Shown here piece after piece: positions 29,732 through 40,079 of a DNA stretch of 64,000 nucleotides. The position numbers were made by a program, and so were the translations under genes. Positions within the stretch are counted from its first letter, which is position 1. Each line of letters starts with the position of its first letter. The stretch is from Phycisphaerales bacterium (GTDB lineage: Bacteria; Planctomycetota; Phycisphaerae; Phycisphaerales; UBA1924). Below the pieces are notes generated by a model. The model was not told the origin of the DNA. It ran no database searches and worked only from the letters and a program-made list of their open reading frames with translations. The stretch spans positions 1 through 64,000 of the forward strand of contig CAJPFG010000031.1 in NCBI GenBank assembly GCA_905339235.1. The letters are read 5' to 3'.

Positions 29732-31459
29732 ATGAAGAAGACTCTGCTTGGTGTTCTGAGCGCTGCGGCTCTGACATGTGCCGCCTCGGGTCAGGTGGTC
29801 ATTTCGCAGATTTACGGCGGCGGCGGAAACTCCGGCGCGGTGTTCAACCGGGACTTCGTTGAACTGCACAACAATGGAGTTGTTCCGGTGAATATCGGGG
29901 ACTGGTCGATCCAGTCCGCGTCGCTGACCGGCGCGTTCGGATCTGCGAACACCAAGGTGGACATCCCGACAGGCACGATGATCGGCGCGGGGCAGTACTT
30001 CCTGATCGCGCTCTCGCAGGGCGCGAACGCGGGGCTGCCGTCACTTCCGACTCCCGACCTGGATACCCCGCTGAGCGGAGCGGGCACGATCGCGATGAGT
30101 TCGACCGGCGCGAAGGTCGCGCTGGTGAGTTCGACCGCACCGGTGGCCGCGGTCCCCTGCCCGCTGCCCGACGCCGCGATCGTCGATTTCGTTGCGTTCG
30201 GCGCCGCGAACTGCTCGGAGGGGACGCCCGCGCCGGCGACGTCGAATCCGGTCGGCGTGATCCGTCAGTCGCAGGGTTGCCAGGACACGAACAACAACAG
30301 CGCCGACTTTGCCGTGGGCACGCCCACGCCTCGGAACACGGAGGCCGCCAACGACCATATCTGCCCGGGCTTTGTGGACTGCAACAACAACGGCGTGCCG
30401 GACTCCATCGATATCTCGGGCGGCGCGAGCCAGGACTGCAACGCGAACTCAGTCCCCGACGAGTGCGAGATTCCCAGCAACGACTGCAACGGCAACGGCC
30501 AACTCGATTCCTGCGAGATCGCGGCCAATCCGCTGCTGGACTGCAACGGCAACTCCGTGATCGACAGTTGCGACATCGCCAGCGGGCTTCTGACCGACGC
30601 CGACGGAAACGGCACGGCGGATTCCTGTGAGGGCGCGGCGGTGACGGAATGCGACGTCAACGCGACGGTGCAGTCCGCGGGTATCCGGGCCTCCCCGAAT
30701 GGCTCGGGGTTCTTCAACATCGAGGGTGATGCGTACGGGGCGTTCGCGAGTTACGGCGCTCTTCGCTGGGACGTGGCGACGGCGATCGCGCGGTTCGACA
30801 CCGATTTCGGCGCCGGCCAGTGGCAGATCACTCGCGCATACCTGTACTTCCAGCAGAGCAACGCCGCGTTCACTGTGGACAGCCTGCCCGACGGCATGCA
30901 ACTCTACTACTCGAACCTCGACGCCCTGGATATCTCGGTGCAATCGACCGTGAACCCGGCGCGCATGTATCCGAACTTCGCGACCGACTGGACCGACGCG
31001 GACCTGGTCCGCAACTTCACCTTCACGCGCGGGCCCGGCGGCTCCGGCGGCAGCGCCGGGTCGGGCACAATCGAGTCCTACTCCCTGTACACGCTGGCCG
31101 GCCCGAACAACTCCGCCATGACCTCGGTTGGCGGCGATCTCAACGCGGCGTCCGGCGCCTTGACGCTGCTCGTGAACACCAACGACTCGTTCGCCACGGC
31201 GACGTACGCGGGCAACTCGAACAACCTGTGGCGCGGTCCGAGCCTGGTGCTGTTCGCCGAGTCCACCGGCGGCAACCCCTGCGACTTCGCCGACGCCAAC
31301 TGCGACGGCGCGCTCAACGGCTTCGACGTGGAAGCGATGGAGCAGGCGGTGAACGGCGACTTCAGCAACTACTGCCTGCCCACGGATGACCCGAATCAGG
31401 ACGGAGCGTCCAACGGCTTCGACATTGAGTTCATCGAAGGCCTGATCAACATCTGCTGA
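29732..31459 (+). CDS. Secreted lamin-tail-domain protein with GC-type dockerin
   Basis: 575 aa. AGGGAG precedes the ATG. Signal peptide MKKTLLGVLSAAALTCAASG. An LTD-like beta-sandwich spans ~21-150 (VVISQIYGGGGNSGAVFNRD; FVELHNNG). Residues ~215-305 hold four or five DCNxNGxxDxCxI calcium-binding repeats. The ~310-515 region is a beta-rich domain. The C-terminus has the paired module DANCDGALNGFDVEAMEQAV and DPNQDGASNGFDIEFIEGLI. The terminal module is shared with the proteins at 40080 and 60232. Probably exported and surface-bound or matrix-associated. A strong terminator follows. Confidence 0.83.
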   Translation: MKKTLLGVLSAAALTCAASGQVVISQIYGGGGNSGAVFNRDFVELHNNGVVPVNIGDWSIQSASLTGAFGSANTKVDIPTGTMIGAGQYFLIALSQGANAGLPSLPTPDLDTPLSGAGTIAMSSTGAKVALVSSTAPVAAVPCPLPDAAIVDFVAFGAANCSEGTPAPATSNPVGVIRQSQGCQDTNNNSADFAVGTPTPRNTEAANDHICPGFVDCNNNGVPDSIDISGGASQDCNANSVPDECEIPSNDCNGNGQLDSCEIAANPLLDCNGNSVIDSCDIASGLLTDADGNGTADSCEGAAVTECDVNATVQSAGIRASPNGSGFFNIEGDAYGAFASYGALRWDVATAIARFDTDFGAGQWQITRAYLYFQQSNAAFTVDSLPDGMQLYYSNLDALDISVQSTVNPARMYPNFATDWTDADLVRNFTFTRGPGGSGGSAGSGTIESYSLYTLAGPNNSAMTSVGGDLNAASGALTLLVNTNDSFATATYAGNSNNLWRGPSLVLFAESTGGNPCDFADANCDGALNGFDVEAMEQAVNGDFSNYCLPTDDPNQDGASNGFDIEFIEGLINIC

Positions 31460-31482
31460 TGCAGAAACGCTTCAAGGCTTCC

Positions 31483-31512
31483 ACCCCCGGGGCAGCACCC
31501 CGGGGGTTTTTC
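31483..31512 (+). terminator. Rho-independent terminator
   Basis: ACCCCCGGGG-cagca-CCCCGGGGGT followed by TTTTTC, 24 nt after the stop of the lamin-tail protein gene. Confidence 0.9.
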
Positions 31513-31552
31513 TTGCGCGCCGACCCCGACAACTGGCCCCCTCAAAAGCACA

Positions 31553-31584
31553 GACAGCAGCCCCTCTCTCCTTGGGCTGCTGTC
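31553..31584. terminator. Perfect 11-bp hairpin, possible minus-strand terminator
   Basis: GACAGCAGCCC-(10 nt)-GGGCTGCTGTC. On the minus strand it is followed by TGTGCTTTT, 160 nt past the glycosyltransferase stop. Placement fits a delayed terminator or a processed 3' UTR. The remainder of 31585-31743 shows nothing recognisable. Confidence 0.45.
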
Positions 31585-31743
31585 TTCGATCTCCCGGGCA
31601 CGTGAAGCGCCTCACGGGTGATTCGTGCGAGCGGAAACGTCTCATCAGAATAGCAAATCCTCTCCCTGCGCCTAGACAGAACGCGCAATTCTGCGTCAAG
31701 GCTCTGTCGATAACCCATTGAAATGCCCTGAATCTTGGTTTCG

Positions 31744-33294
31744 TTAGGGCGGCGAGCCCGGTACACGATTGGCGAACGAGCCCGGCTTGAAGACCGCAAA
31801 CTCAAAGACGTGAACGGTCCCGGTGTACCAGGGCGTGGGAGTTGCATTGCCGCGGCCCCGCTTAAGGACCGTCCATTCCGGCTCCGTGTTCTCACGAGGC
31901 GCCTCATCGGAGCGGAACGCCACGAACTCCGAGTCGGAGGCAAGACCGGGATCGAGGGCGAGCCCCGGTCTCCATCGCACCGCCAACCCGTCGCCACGCC
32001 GCATGGCTTCGCGACGCGCGTACCAGAGGACCTCGGGCCGGGTGTCGATCAACTCGTCGGCCACGATGGAGGCATTGGGAGGGAGGGCCGCACCGAGTTC
32101 GATCCCGGCGCGGCGGCCGGAGTGGCGCTGCTCGCGCCAGTTATCCTGCCACTGCGCGTATCCCACGCCGAGGGCAAGAAACCCGAGGATCGGGATGAGC
32201 GGCCTGTTCAGCAGCATGACTCGGCCCCAACGCCCGGCCGCGCCGATGGATGGCGCGTGCCGCGACAGCGCGTACGCGTAGGCCAGCGGCACGAACGTGA
32301 TCGCGGGCATGGCGTACCTGGAGTTGTCCACGCCGAGAATCGCGTACGAAATCAACCCCAGTACCACGGCCCACGAGACGCATCCGCCCAGAAGATCCTC
32401 GCGACCGCCCGCGTGGCTTCGGATAGCGAGGGCGAACGGGAGCGCGATCGCCCACGGCAGCGCCCCCGCGAGCGCCGAGGGCGTGAGAGCAAGCACGCGG
32501 AGTTCCTTGCCGGGACGCCACAAGAAGCGTGCGGTCTCGGTGACGGAGTCGAGGTGGAGCAAGTCCAGCCTCGTCCGCAGCACTGCGTACCACGCGACGA
32601 AGATCAGGACTCCGGCGATGGCCGCGAACCCAATCCATGGTCGAACCATCGCCCGGATGGACCGGCTGCTCACGCACGCGCCCGCGAGCACGGCCGCGAG
32701 AAACGGGGCGGCCGCGGGCCCCTTGGTCAACAGGGTCGCGCCGATGCAAACGCCCCCCACCGCCGCGAGCACGGCGCTCTTCCACGCGGGTCGAGCGGGC
32801 CTGCTCAACGCCAACTCCACGATCACGACGGCGGATGCCAGAGCGAGGAAGTTGTGGAGCGCTTCGATCTCCGCGCTGCGCGAGGGCATCCAGAAGCACG
32901 GCATCAGCGCGAACGCGCACGCGGCGCACAGGCCTCGGGGGCGACCGAACCAGCGATCGCCCACCACGAGCGTCAGGAGGCAGGCCAGTGTGGTGGCGAG
33001 CGCGGAAACGGCGCGAGCCGCGAACTCCGTCTGACCCAGCACCGACGAAGACGCGGCGATGGCCCACACGATCCCGGGGGGCTTGCGGAGGTAGGGAAGA
33101 TCGAACAACCGCGTGAGAAGCCAATCGCCGGACTGGAGCATCTCCCAAGCGGGGATCGCCCGGAAGCCCTCGCTGGAGGCCAGCCCCGAATGACCCAGCC
33201 GCACCCAGAACACCAGGATGCACACCGCGAGCACCAGCGCGACTTGCGCGGCGCGTGATCGCAGGACAAAGCCGTAGATTGGTTTCGGGCGCAC
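31744..33294 (-). CDS. GT39-type membrane glycosyltransferase (ArnT/PMT-like)
   Basis: 516 aa with 10-12 membrane helices in the first ~390 residues and a soluble C-terminal domain. Diagnostic N-terminal loop: SEGFRAIPAWEMLQSGDWLL then DLPYLRKPPG, the acidic/KPPG motifs of family 39 enzymes that transfer sugars from polyprenyl-phosphate carriers. Here the family's usual (D/E)E motif reads SE. The acceptor may be lipid A or protein; context gives no clue. It diverges from recR. Length is typical of the family. Confidence 0.82.
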   Translation of the reverse strand: MRPKPIYGFVLRSRAAQVALVLAVCILVFWVRLGHSGLASSEGFRAIPAWEMLQSGDWLLTRLFDLPYLRKPPGIVWAIAASSSVLGQTEFAARAVSALATTLACLLTLVVGDRWFGRPRGLCAACAFALMPCFWMPSRSAEIEALHNFLALASAVVIVELALSRPARPAWKSAVLAAVGGVCIGATLLTKGPAAAPFLAAVLAGACVSSRSIRAMVRPWIGFAAIAGVLIFVAWYAVLRTRLDLLHLDSVTETARFLWRPGKELRVLALTPSALAGALPWAIALPFALAIRSHAGGREDLLGGCVSWAVVLGLISYAILGVDNSRYAMPAITFVPLAYAYALSRHAPSIGAAGRWGRVMLLNRPLIPILGFLALGVGYAQWQDNWREQRHSGRRAGIELGAALPPNASIVADELIDTRPEVLWYARREAMRRGDGLAVRWRPGLALDPGLASDSEFVAFRSDEAPRENTEPEWTVLKRGRGNATPTPWYTGTVHVFEFAVFKPGSFANRVPGSPP

Positions 33295-33397
33295 GCGGCG
33301 ATAATACGGGACAAACCTGCCGGATTGGCAGGTCGCGAGCCCACGCGAGGCGGGGGACCGGGGGTTGGGCAGTTCCGCCGCGGCGTAGGATCAACTG

Positions 33398-34072
33398 ATG
33401 ACCGCGGCAAGGCGTGCAACTTCATCGGGCGGCGACCTCGCGAAGCGAGGCCCGGCGTACCCCAAGGCGGTGGACAACCTTATCGCCGAGTTCGCGGCGC
33501 TGCCGGGGATCGGGCGCCGCACGGCCGAGCGGCTCGCGTTCCACGTGCTCAAGACCGACGAGGCCCGGGCGATGGGGTTGGCGCGCGCGATCGAGGCGGT
33601 GAAGACATCGGTGAGGCACTGCGACCGCTGCTGGAACCTCTCCGACGGCCACCTGTGCGACATCTGCCGCGACGAGCGGCGCGATCGAACCACCGTGCTC
33701 ATCGTGGAGCAGCCCAAGGATCTGATCGCGCTCGAACAGACCGGCATGTACCGCGGGCTGTACCACGTGCTCATGGGCCGCCTGAGCCCGCTGGACGGCA
33801 TCGGGCCGGAAGAACTCACGATCCCCGCGCTGATCACCCGCCTGACCGGCGCGGCGTCGAACCCCGGCGGGGTGGCGATCAGCGAGGTGATCCTGGGCCT
33901 GAACCCGACGCTCGAAGGCGACGGCACGGCGCTCTACCTGGCTGAAGAACTCAAGTCTCGTTCGGTGAAGGTCACCCGCCTGGCGAGGGGGCTGCCGAGC
34001 GGGTCGCAGTTGGAGTACGCGAACAAGGCCGTGCTGGCCGATGCAATCACAGGCCGGCAGAACATCGATTGA
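33398..34072 (+). CDS. recR: Recombination protein RecR
   Basis: 224 aa. Helix-hairpin-helix (LPGIGRRTAERLAFHVL), zinc finger CDRCWNLSDGHLCDIC, Toprim domain starting VLIVEQPKDLIALEQTG and containing LNPTLEGDGTALYLA. RecR loads RecA at gaps with RecFO. The N-terminal ~18 residues form a short extension. rpoN starts 2 nt after its stop, so the two are very likely co-transcribed. Confidence 0.94.
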   Translation: MTAARRATSSGGDLAKRGPAYPKAVDNLIAEFAALPGIGRRTAERLAFHVLKTDEARAMGLARAIEAVKTSVRHCDRCWNLSDGHLCDICRDERRDRTTVLIVEQPKDLIALEQTGMYRGLYHVLMGRLSPLDGIGPEELTIPALITRLTGAASNPGGVAISEVILGLNPTLEGDGTALYLAEELKSRSVKVTRLARGLPSGSQLEYANKAVLADAITGRQNID

Positions 34073-34074
34073 CC

Positions 34075-35622
34075 ATGCGATTCGAGACCTCACAACACAT
34101 GCGGATGGGCCAGCAGATGCGGCTGGCACCGCGCATGATCCAGTCGATGGAGATCCTCCAGATGCCCCTCGCGGAACTGGAGGAGCGGATCCAGCAGGAA
34201 CTGGAGAGCAACCCGACGCTCGAGCAAGTGGACGGCGCCCCCGATTCCGAGACCCCCAGCCCGGAGGGCGAGGCGGTCCCCGACACGGCCCCGCTGACGC
34301 TTACGGGCGAACCCAACAGCGCCGAGTTCGAGAGGCTTGATTCGTACGAGCAATCCAACCCCGACGCGGTCGAGAATGAATACGCGCAGGACATGACGCG
34401 GTCGGAGACTCCGGACCCGGACTTCGATCGCATGGGGCCTCGCTCGTCGGGCGACGACCGCGACGCCAAGTCCGAGGCCATCGCGGCGGCTCCGGCTCGG
34501 GGGGTGTCGCTGAGCGAGCACCTCCGCGGCCAGTGGGCGCTGGTGGACGTTGAAGGGTCATTGCGGCCGCTGGGCGAAGTGATCATTAATCACCTCGAAG
34601 AAGACGGGTACCTGCGGACCTCGCTGGAAACCCTCGCGGAACGCGCCGGCGGCGAGGCGACGGGCCCCGAGCAGATGGAGCGGGCGCTGAAGGCTCTGCA
34701 ACTGCTGATCGAGCCGGCCGGCGTGGGCGCTCGCACCGCCTCCGAATGTCTGCTGCTCCAGTTGGATGCGTTGGAAGATCAGGAAGAGAGCGGTTGGCCG
34801 GGAACGACATTCGCCAACGCCCGCACGCTGGTGGAAGGGCACCTGGACGACATCACGCAGAATCGCCTGCCGCGGATCGCGGAGCGCACGGGACTTTCGC
34901 TCGACGAGATCAAGGAGGCGTTGACGCTGCTGAGGCGGCTGAGCCTCGCGCCGGCGCGCCGGCTGGTGGACGACGACGTGCGCCCGATCATCCCCGACGC
35001 GGTGGTCGAATACGACGAGGCGCAAGACCGGTACATCGCGTATCTGAACGATTCCCGGCTCCCGAATGTGCGGATCAACCAGGAATACGCGCGTCTCGCG
35101 AAGGACAAATCGGCGGAAAAAAAGGACCGCGAGTTCGTGAAGACGAATCTCGCGAACGCCCAGTGGCTTCTCGACGCGGTGGGGCAGCGCCGGCACACGC
35201 TGCTCCGCGTGGTCCGCGCGGTGGTGGATGCGCAGCGCGAGTTCTTCGACTTCGGCCCGCAGGCGCTCAAGCCCCTGCCGATGACGGGCGTCGCCGAGCA
35301 ACTGGGGATTCACGTCGCCACGGTGAGCCGTGCGGTGGCCGACAAGCACATCGCCACGCCCCGCGGAACGGTGGCGCTGCGGAAGTTCTTCTCCGGCGGA
35401 GTTTCGACGAAGGGCGACTCCGGCGATGGCGAGATGGCGTGGGACGCCATCAAGGCCGCGCTGAAGGAAGTTGTCGATCACGAAGACCGCTCACACCCGT
35501 GGAGCGACGAGCAACTCGTGGAAGAACTCAAAAAGCGCGGCATCGACATCGCGCGCCGGACGGTGGCGAAATACCGGGATCAGTTGAAGATCCCCTCGGC
35601 CCGGTTGCGCCGTGCTTTTTGA
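34075..35622 (+). CDS. rpoN: RNA polymerase sigma-54 factor
   Basis: 515 aa. Region I (residues ~1-50, QQMRLAPRMIQSMEILQMPL with the Gln/Leu-rich activator-interacting helix) is followed by an acidic region II (~50-130). Then come the core-binding domain and the HTH (TVSRAVADKHIATPRGTVAL). The RpoN box ARRTVAKYR lies near the C-terminus. ATG 34075 is favoured over an upstream TTG because it follows the recR stop directly. Sigma-54 requires AAA+ activators; none is encoded in the window. It recognises GG/GC -24/-12 promoters. Confidence 0.95.
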   Translation: MRFETSQHMRMGQQMRLAPRMIQSMEILQMPLAELEERIQQELESNPTLEQVDGAPDSETPSPEGEAVPDTAPLTLTGEPNSAEFERLDSYEQSNPDAVENEYAQDMTRSETPDPDFDRMGPRSSGDDRDAKSEAIAAAPARGVSLSEHLRGQWALVDVEGSLRPLGEVIINHLEEDGYLRTSLETLAERAGGEATGPEQMERALKALQLLIEPAGVGARTASECLLLQLDALEDQEESGWPGTTFANARTLVEGHLDDITQNRLPRIAERTGLSLDEIKEALTLLRRLSLAPARRLVDDDVRPIIPDAVVEYDEAQDRYIAYLNDSRLPNVRINQEYARLAKDKSAEKKDREFVKTNLANAQWLLDAVGQRRHTLLRVVRAVVDAQREFFDFGPQALKPLPMTGVAEQLGIHVATVSRAVADKHIATPRGTVALRKFFSGGVSTKGDSGDGEMAWDAIKAALKEVVDHEDRSHPWSDEQLVEELKKRGIDIARRTVAKYRDQLKIPSARLRRAF

Positions 35623-35829
35623 TCGGCCTCCGAAGACTCGCGGACCCCGGGAGAAACACGATCACCTCGTTTTCGTGCGCCCGGTTATGGGAATCGGCAA
35701 GGTCCCAAAAGTGCGGTGGTGCGGCGAATCTACGACCGGGCGATCCGAAACTGGTTGCCGAATCCTGATCGTGCCCTAGATTCTCAGCGGAGCCGCGTTC
35801 CGCGCGCGGAATCCGGGAGAGTCGAAAAC

Positions 35830-38800
35830 ATGTTGTACTCAAAGTTGTCGGCCGTGCGCCGGTTGATTCTGTCGGCCGGGCTTGCAGTGTCCGCCGCCAC
35901 TACGTTGCTCGTCACGCCCGACGCGCATGCGCAGGTCCTGGGCACGGAGTTCCTGTATCAGGGGAAACTGGATTTCAATGGAACGCCCTACGGCGGGGCC
36001 GCGGACTTCCGCTTCTCGCTCTGGGACGCCGCGTCGGGCGGGGCGCAGATCGGCCCGACGCTCGCGCTGGACAACGCCAACGTCGCGGCGGGGCTGATCA
36101 CCGCGGAACTGGACTTCGGCCAGGCCGCGTTCATGGGCGATGGGCGGTATCTCGAGATTGAAGTGCGATCGACGCCCGGAGTCGGCGCGTTTACCACGCT
36201 CACGCCGCGACAGGCGCTCAAGGCCGTGCCCTACGCGATGTTCGCGTTGAACGGGAATCCGGGGCCCCAGGGGCCCGCGGGTCCGCAAGGGCCCGAAGGT
36301 CCGCAGGGGCCCGCGGGCGCGGCCGGCGCGCAGGGTCCGATGGGTCCGGCCGGCGCGGACGGCGCGCAGGGACCGGTCGGTCCGGCCGGACCAACTGGTC
36401 CGCAGGGTCCCACCGGTCCGCAGGGGCCCGCGGGTGCATCTCCGTGGCAACTCTCGGGGAATGACACGTACTACACCGCCGGCCGCGTCACCATCGGGAG
36501 CGCCACGCCGGGCTTGGCGGAGTTGGTGACGATTCGCACGTCAGAGCCGGTGGCGATGAACGCGACGAGCACGGCGGTGAGCGGCATCGGCATCCAGGGC
36601 CGCTCGACCGCGGCGACGGGGTTTGCAACGGGCATCTTCGGAGAAACGCTCAGCCCCAACGGCGTGGGCGTGTATGCGGTGTCGCAGTCGCCGACAGGCA
36701 ACACGATCGGCATTCAGGGTCAGGTGAACAGCCCGACCGGCATCGCGGTGCTGTCGATCGGCGACATGAAGATCCAAGGCACGCCGGGCGTGAAGGGCCT
36801 GATCTTCCCGGACGGAACGAAGCAGTTCACGGCCACGCTGCAGGGCCCGACGGGACCCGCCGGGCCTCAGGGCGCGGCCGGGCCGCAAGGTCCGCAAGGC
36901 CCGGCAGGCGCGGATGGTGAAGACGGCGCGATGGGTCCGCAAGGGCCGGCTGGCGCTGATGGCGCGACAGGACCGCAGGGCCCCGCGGGTGTCGACGGCG
37001 CGACTGGCCCGATGGGACCGCAGGGTCCAGCGGGCGTTGATGGTGATGACGGCGCGACGGGTCCGATGGGACCGCAGGGGCCCGCCGGCGTTGACGGCGC
37101 GATGGGTCCGCAGGGGCCCGCGGGTGTTGATGGTGCTGACGGCGCGACCGGTCCGATGGGGCCGCAGGGTCCGGCCGGTGCCGACGGCGCGATGGGTCCG
37201 CAAGGCCCCGCAGGTGTTGACGGCGCCGACGGCGCGACGGGTCCGATGGGACCGCAGGGTCCGGCAGGTGTCGACGGCGCGACGGGACCTCAGGGGCCCA
37301 CTGGCGCCGACGGTGCAACCGGTCCGATGGGACCGCAAGGCCCAGCGGGTGTTGATGGTGATGACGGCGCGACTGGTCCGATGGGTCCGCAGGGTCCGGC
37401 CGGTGTCGACGGCGCGACGGGACCTCAGGGGCCCACTGGCGCCGACGGTGCAACGGGCCCGATGGGACCGCAGGGTCCGGCGGGCGTTGACGGTGACGAT
37501 GGCGCGACTGGTCCGATGGGTCCGCAGGGACCCGCCGGTGTTGACGGCGCGACGGGACCTCAGGGGCCCACTGGCGCCGACGGTGCGACGGGCCCGATGG
37601 GACCGCAGGGTCCGGCGGGTGTTGACGGTGACGATGGGGCAACCGGCCCGATGGGTCCGCAGGGTCTGCAAGGTCCGGCGGGCGCCGACGGCGCAACGGG
37701 TCCGATGGGACCACAGGGCCCCGCAGGTGTTGACGGTGACGACGGCGCAACCGGCCCGATAGGTCCCCAGGGGCCCGCGGGTGTCGATGGTGCAGACGGC
37801 GCGACTGGCCCGATGGGACCGCAGGGCCCCGCGGGTGTTGACGGCGCCACGGGTCCGATGGGTCCCCAGGGACCGGCCGGTGTTGATGGCGCGACGGGAC
37901 CTCAGGGGCCCGCCGGCGCTGACGGCGCAACCGGTCCGATGGGACCGCAGGGGCCCGCGGGTGTGGATGGTGCAGATGGCGCTACCGGCCCGATGGGACC
38001 TCAGGGCCCGGCTGGTGTTGATGGTGACGACGGCGCAACCGGCCCGATGGGGCCACAGGGTCCGCAGGGTCCCGCGGGCGTCGACGGCGCAACCGGACCG
38101 CAAGGCCCCGCAGGCGCCGATGGCGCAACGGGTCCGATGGGACCACAGGGCCCAGCGGGCGTTGATGGTGACGACGGCGCGACAGGCCCAATGGGTCCGC
38201 AGGGTCCCGCGGGAGTAGATGGCGCAGACGGCGCCACGGGTCCGATGGGGCCACAGGGCCCCGCTGGTCTTGACGGCGACGACGGCGCGACCGGGCCGAT
38301 GGGGCCGCAGGGCCTGCAAGGTCCGGCGGGCGCCGACGGCGCGACGGGACCGATGGGTCCCCAGGGACCCGCGGGTGTCGATGGTGCAGACGGCGCGACA
38401 GGCCCGATGGGACCGCAGGGCCCCGCAGGTGTTGATGGCGACGACGGCGCAACCGGCCCGATGGGGCCACAGGGTCCCGCAGGTCTTGACGGCGCCGACG
38501 GCGCCACGGGACCGACGGGACCGATGGGACCGCAGGGCCCGGCCGGTGTTGATGGCGATGACGGCGCAACTGGCCCAATGGGACCTCAAGGCCTGCAAGG
38601 CCCCGCCGGCGCTGACGGCGCAACGGGACCGATGGGACCGCAGGGCCCGGCCGGTGTTGATGGTGACGACGGCGCAACCGGCCCGATGGGACCACAGGGT
38701 CCCGCAGGTGTTGACGGCGCCGACGGCGCGACCGGCCCGATGGGTCCGCAGGGACCGGCTGGTGTTGATGGCGCGACGGGACCTCAGGGGCCCGCCGGCG

Positions 38801-39963
38801 CTGATGGCGCGACTGGCCCGATGGGACCGCAGGGCCCCGCAGGTCTAGATGGTGACGACGGCGCAACGGGACCGATGGGACCCCAGGGCCCCGCTGGTGT
38901 TGACGGAGATGACGGCGCCACCGGGCCGATGGGGCCGCAGGGTCTGCAGGGTCCGGCGGGCACCGACGGCGCAACCGGTCCGATGGGACCACAGGGTCCC
39001 GCAGGTGTTGACGGCGCCGACGGCGCGACCGGCCCGATGGGACCACAGGGCCCCGCAGGTGTTGATGGCAACGACGGCGCAACCGGCCCGATGGGTCCGC
39101 AGGGACCGGCGGGTGTTGATGGCGCGACGGGACCTCAGGGGCCCGCCGGCGCTGACGGCGCAACCGGTCCGATGGGTCCGCAGGGCCCCGCTGGTGTTGA
39201 CGGAGATGACGGCGCCACCGGGCCGATGGGGCCGCAGGGTCTGCAGGGTCCGGCGGGCACCGTCGGCGCAACCGGACCACAAGGCCCGGCCGGGGCGGAT
39301 GGCAACGATGGAGCCACCGGTCCGCAGGGGCCCGTGGGCGCTACCGGCGCGACAGGCGCACAGGGACCTCAGGGTGACACGGGCCCGCAAGGACCCACCG
39401 GTGCTACCGGTGCCACTGGAGCAACGGGTCCCCAAGGCACGCAGGGCGCCACAGGTGCCACCGGCGCACAGGGACCGCAGGGTGACATGGGCCCGCAAGG
39501 CCCCACCGGCCCCACCGGCGCAGGACACATCCTCAAGTACAAGGCCGCGGACGAGTCGCACGGCACCACGCTCGCCGATGATGCCGACCTTCAGATCACG
39601 ATGGATGCTGACGGCGTGTACGAGTTCGAGGCGTTCGTGCTCTTCACGACCGGAAGCAATAACAACTCGGACTTCGAAGTCACCATCGACGGTGGCACCG
39701 GCGGCGGCGCACCAGCCTATGTCTACTGGACCTCCAGCCACCAGGTCAACGGTTCGACGACCGTCACAAACGTCGCCCCAATCCTGACGGGAGGCACCAT
39801 CACGGACATCGACGTGAACTCTGGGATTTCGGGTGTCGTGCGTATGCGCGGCGTCATCAGGAACGCTTCGAGCACGCAGACACTCAAGGTCCGCTTCCGG
39901 TCGGGTCACTCGGCCGGCACGTCGGCATTGCGGGGCAGCTTCCTCAAGGCCGGCAAGTTCTAA
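35830..39963 (+). CDS. Giant secreted collagen-like (Gly-X-Y) protein
   Basis: 1377 aa. GGGAGAG precedes ATG 35830. The signal peptide ends DAHA (~35). An N-terminal domain (~36-142: [20 protein letters not shown]) recalls planctomycete tail-fibre-like N-domains. Gly-X-Y block 1 spans about residues 143-204. A ~130-residue non-collagenous segment (~205-336) contains [13 protein letters not shown]. An uninterrupted Gly-X-Y block 2 covers ~337-1231, nearly 300 triplets. A ~145-residue beta-rich C-domain (~1232-1377) then ends at LKAGKF. Block 2 is built from near-identical units such as [18 protein letters not shown] (54 bp). Charge comes mostly from Asp, with almost no Lys or Arg. Probably a trimeric extracellular fibre; the C-domain may nucleate trimerisation. 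Confidence 0.9.
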   Translation: MLYSKLSAVRRLILSAGLAVSAATTLLVTPDAHAQVLGTEFLYQGKLDFNGTPYGGAADFRFSLWDAASGGAQIGPTLALDNANVAAGLITAELDFGQAAFMGDGRYLEIEVRSTPGVGAFTTLTPRQALKAVPYAMFALNGNPGPQGPAGPQGPEGPQGPAGAAGAQGPMGPAGADGAQGPVGPAGPTGPQGPTGPQGPAGASPWQLSGNDTYYTAGRVTIGSATPGLAELVTIRTSEPVAMNATSTAVSGIGIQGRSTAATGFATGIFGETLSPNGVGVYAVSQSPTGNTIGIQGQVNSPTGIAVLSIGDMKIQGTPGVKGLIFPDGTKQFTATLQGPTGPAGPQGAAGPQGPQGPAGADGEDGAMGPQGPAGADGATGPQGPAGVDGATGPMGPQGPAGVDGDDGATGPMGPQGPAGVDGAMGPQGPAGVDGADGATGPMGPQGPAGADGAMGPQGPAGVDGADGATGPMGPQGPAGVDGATGPQGPTGADGATGPMGPQGPAGVDGDDGATGPMGPQGPAGVDGATGPQGPTGADGATGPMGPQGPAGVDGDDGATGPMGPQGPAGVDGATGPQGPTGADGATGPMGPQGPAGVDGDDGATGPMGPQGLQGPAGADGATGPMGPQGPAGVDGDDGATGPIGPQGPAGVDGADGATGPMGPQGPAGVDGATGPMGPQGPAGVDGATGPQGPAGADGATGPMGPQGPAGVDGADGATGPMGPQGPAGVDGDDGATGPMGPQGPQGPAGVDGATGPQGPAGADGATGPMGPQGPAGVDGDDGATGPMGPQGPAGVDGADGATGPMGPQGPAGLDGDDGATGPMGPQGLQGPAGADGATGPMGPQGPAGVDGADGATGPMGPQGPAGVDGDDGATGPMGPQGPAGLDGADGATGPTGPMGPQGPAGVDGDDGATGPMGPQGLQGPAGADGATGPMGPQGPAGVDGDDGATGPMGPQGPAGVDGADGATGPMGPQGPAGVDGATGPQGPAGADGATGPMGPQGPAGLDGDDGATGPMGPQGPAGVDGDDGATGPMGPQGLQGPAGTDGATGPMGPQGPAGVDGADGATGPMGPQGPAGVDGNDGATGPMGPQGPAGVDGATGPQGPAGADGATGPMGPQGPAGVDGDDGATGPMGPQGLQGPAGTVGATGPQGPAGADGNDGATGPQGPVGATGATGAQGPQGDTGPQGPTGATGATGATGPQGTQGATGATGAQGPQGDMGPQGPTGPTGAGHILKYKAADESHGTTLADDADLQITMDADGVYEFEAFVLFTTGSNNNSDFEVTIDGGTGGGAPAYVYWTSSHQVNGSTTVTNVAPILTGGTITDIDVNSGISGVVRMRGVIRNASSTQTLKVRFRSGHSAGTSALRGSFLKAGKF
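36841..39522 (+). repeat. Tandem 27-54 bp collagen-encoding repeats
   Basis: Units encoding [13 protein letters not shown](V/A)DG recur throughout, differing mostly at third positions. The repetition creates long open antisense frames that are not genes. Length polymorphism between strains is expected. Confidence 0.85.
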
Positions 39964-39984
39964 CCCTTCCGATGTGCTGTTCCG

Positions 39985-40021
39985 CGCGGGCACGAGCAAA
40001 CGCTCGTGCCCGCGTTCGTTT
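39985..40021 (+). terminator. Rho-independent terminator of the collagen-like gene
   Basis: CGCGGGCACGAGC-aaac-GCTCGTGCCCGCG (13-bp perfect stem) followed by TTCGTTT, 21 nt after the stop. Confidence 0.85.
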
Positions 40022-40079
40022 CCAGCCTTGAAGGACTACTCGTTTTCACACGCCCGCACCGTCGGCAGACGGCGCGACT

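Noticed and set aside
35623-35829. A sigma-54 promoter between rpoN and the collagen-like gene
   Set aside because: GG and GC elements are present but not at the required 10-nt spacing.
36541-38598. Long open frames on the minus strand across the collagen-like gene
   Set aside because: They arise from the repeated Gly-X-Y codons; the predicted proteins are unnatural (for example strings of ALRSHRA) and lack start signals.
36841-39522. Regular repeats resembling a CRISPR-like array
   Set aside because: Repeats are contiguous, in frame and encode collagen triplets; there are no unique spacers or cas genes.
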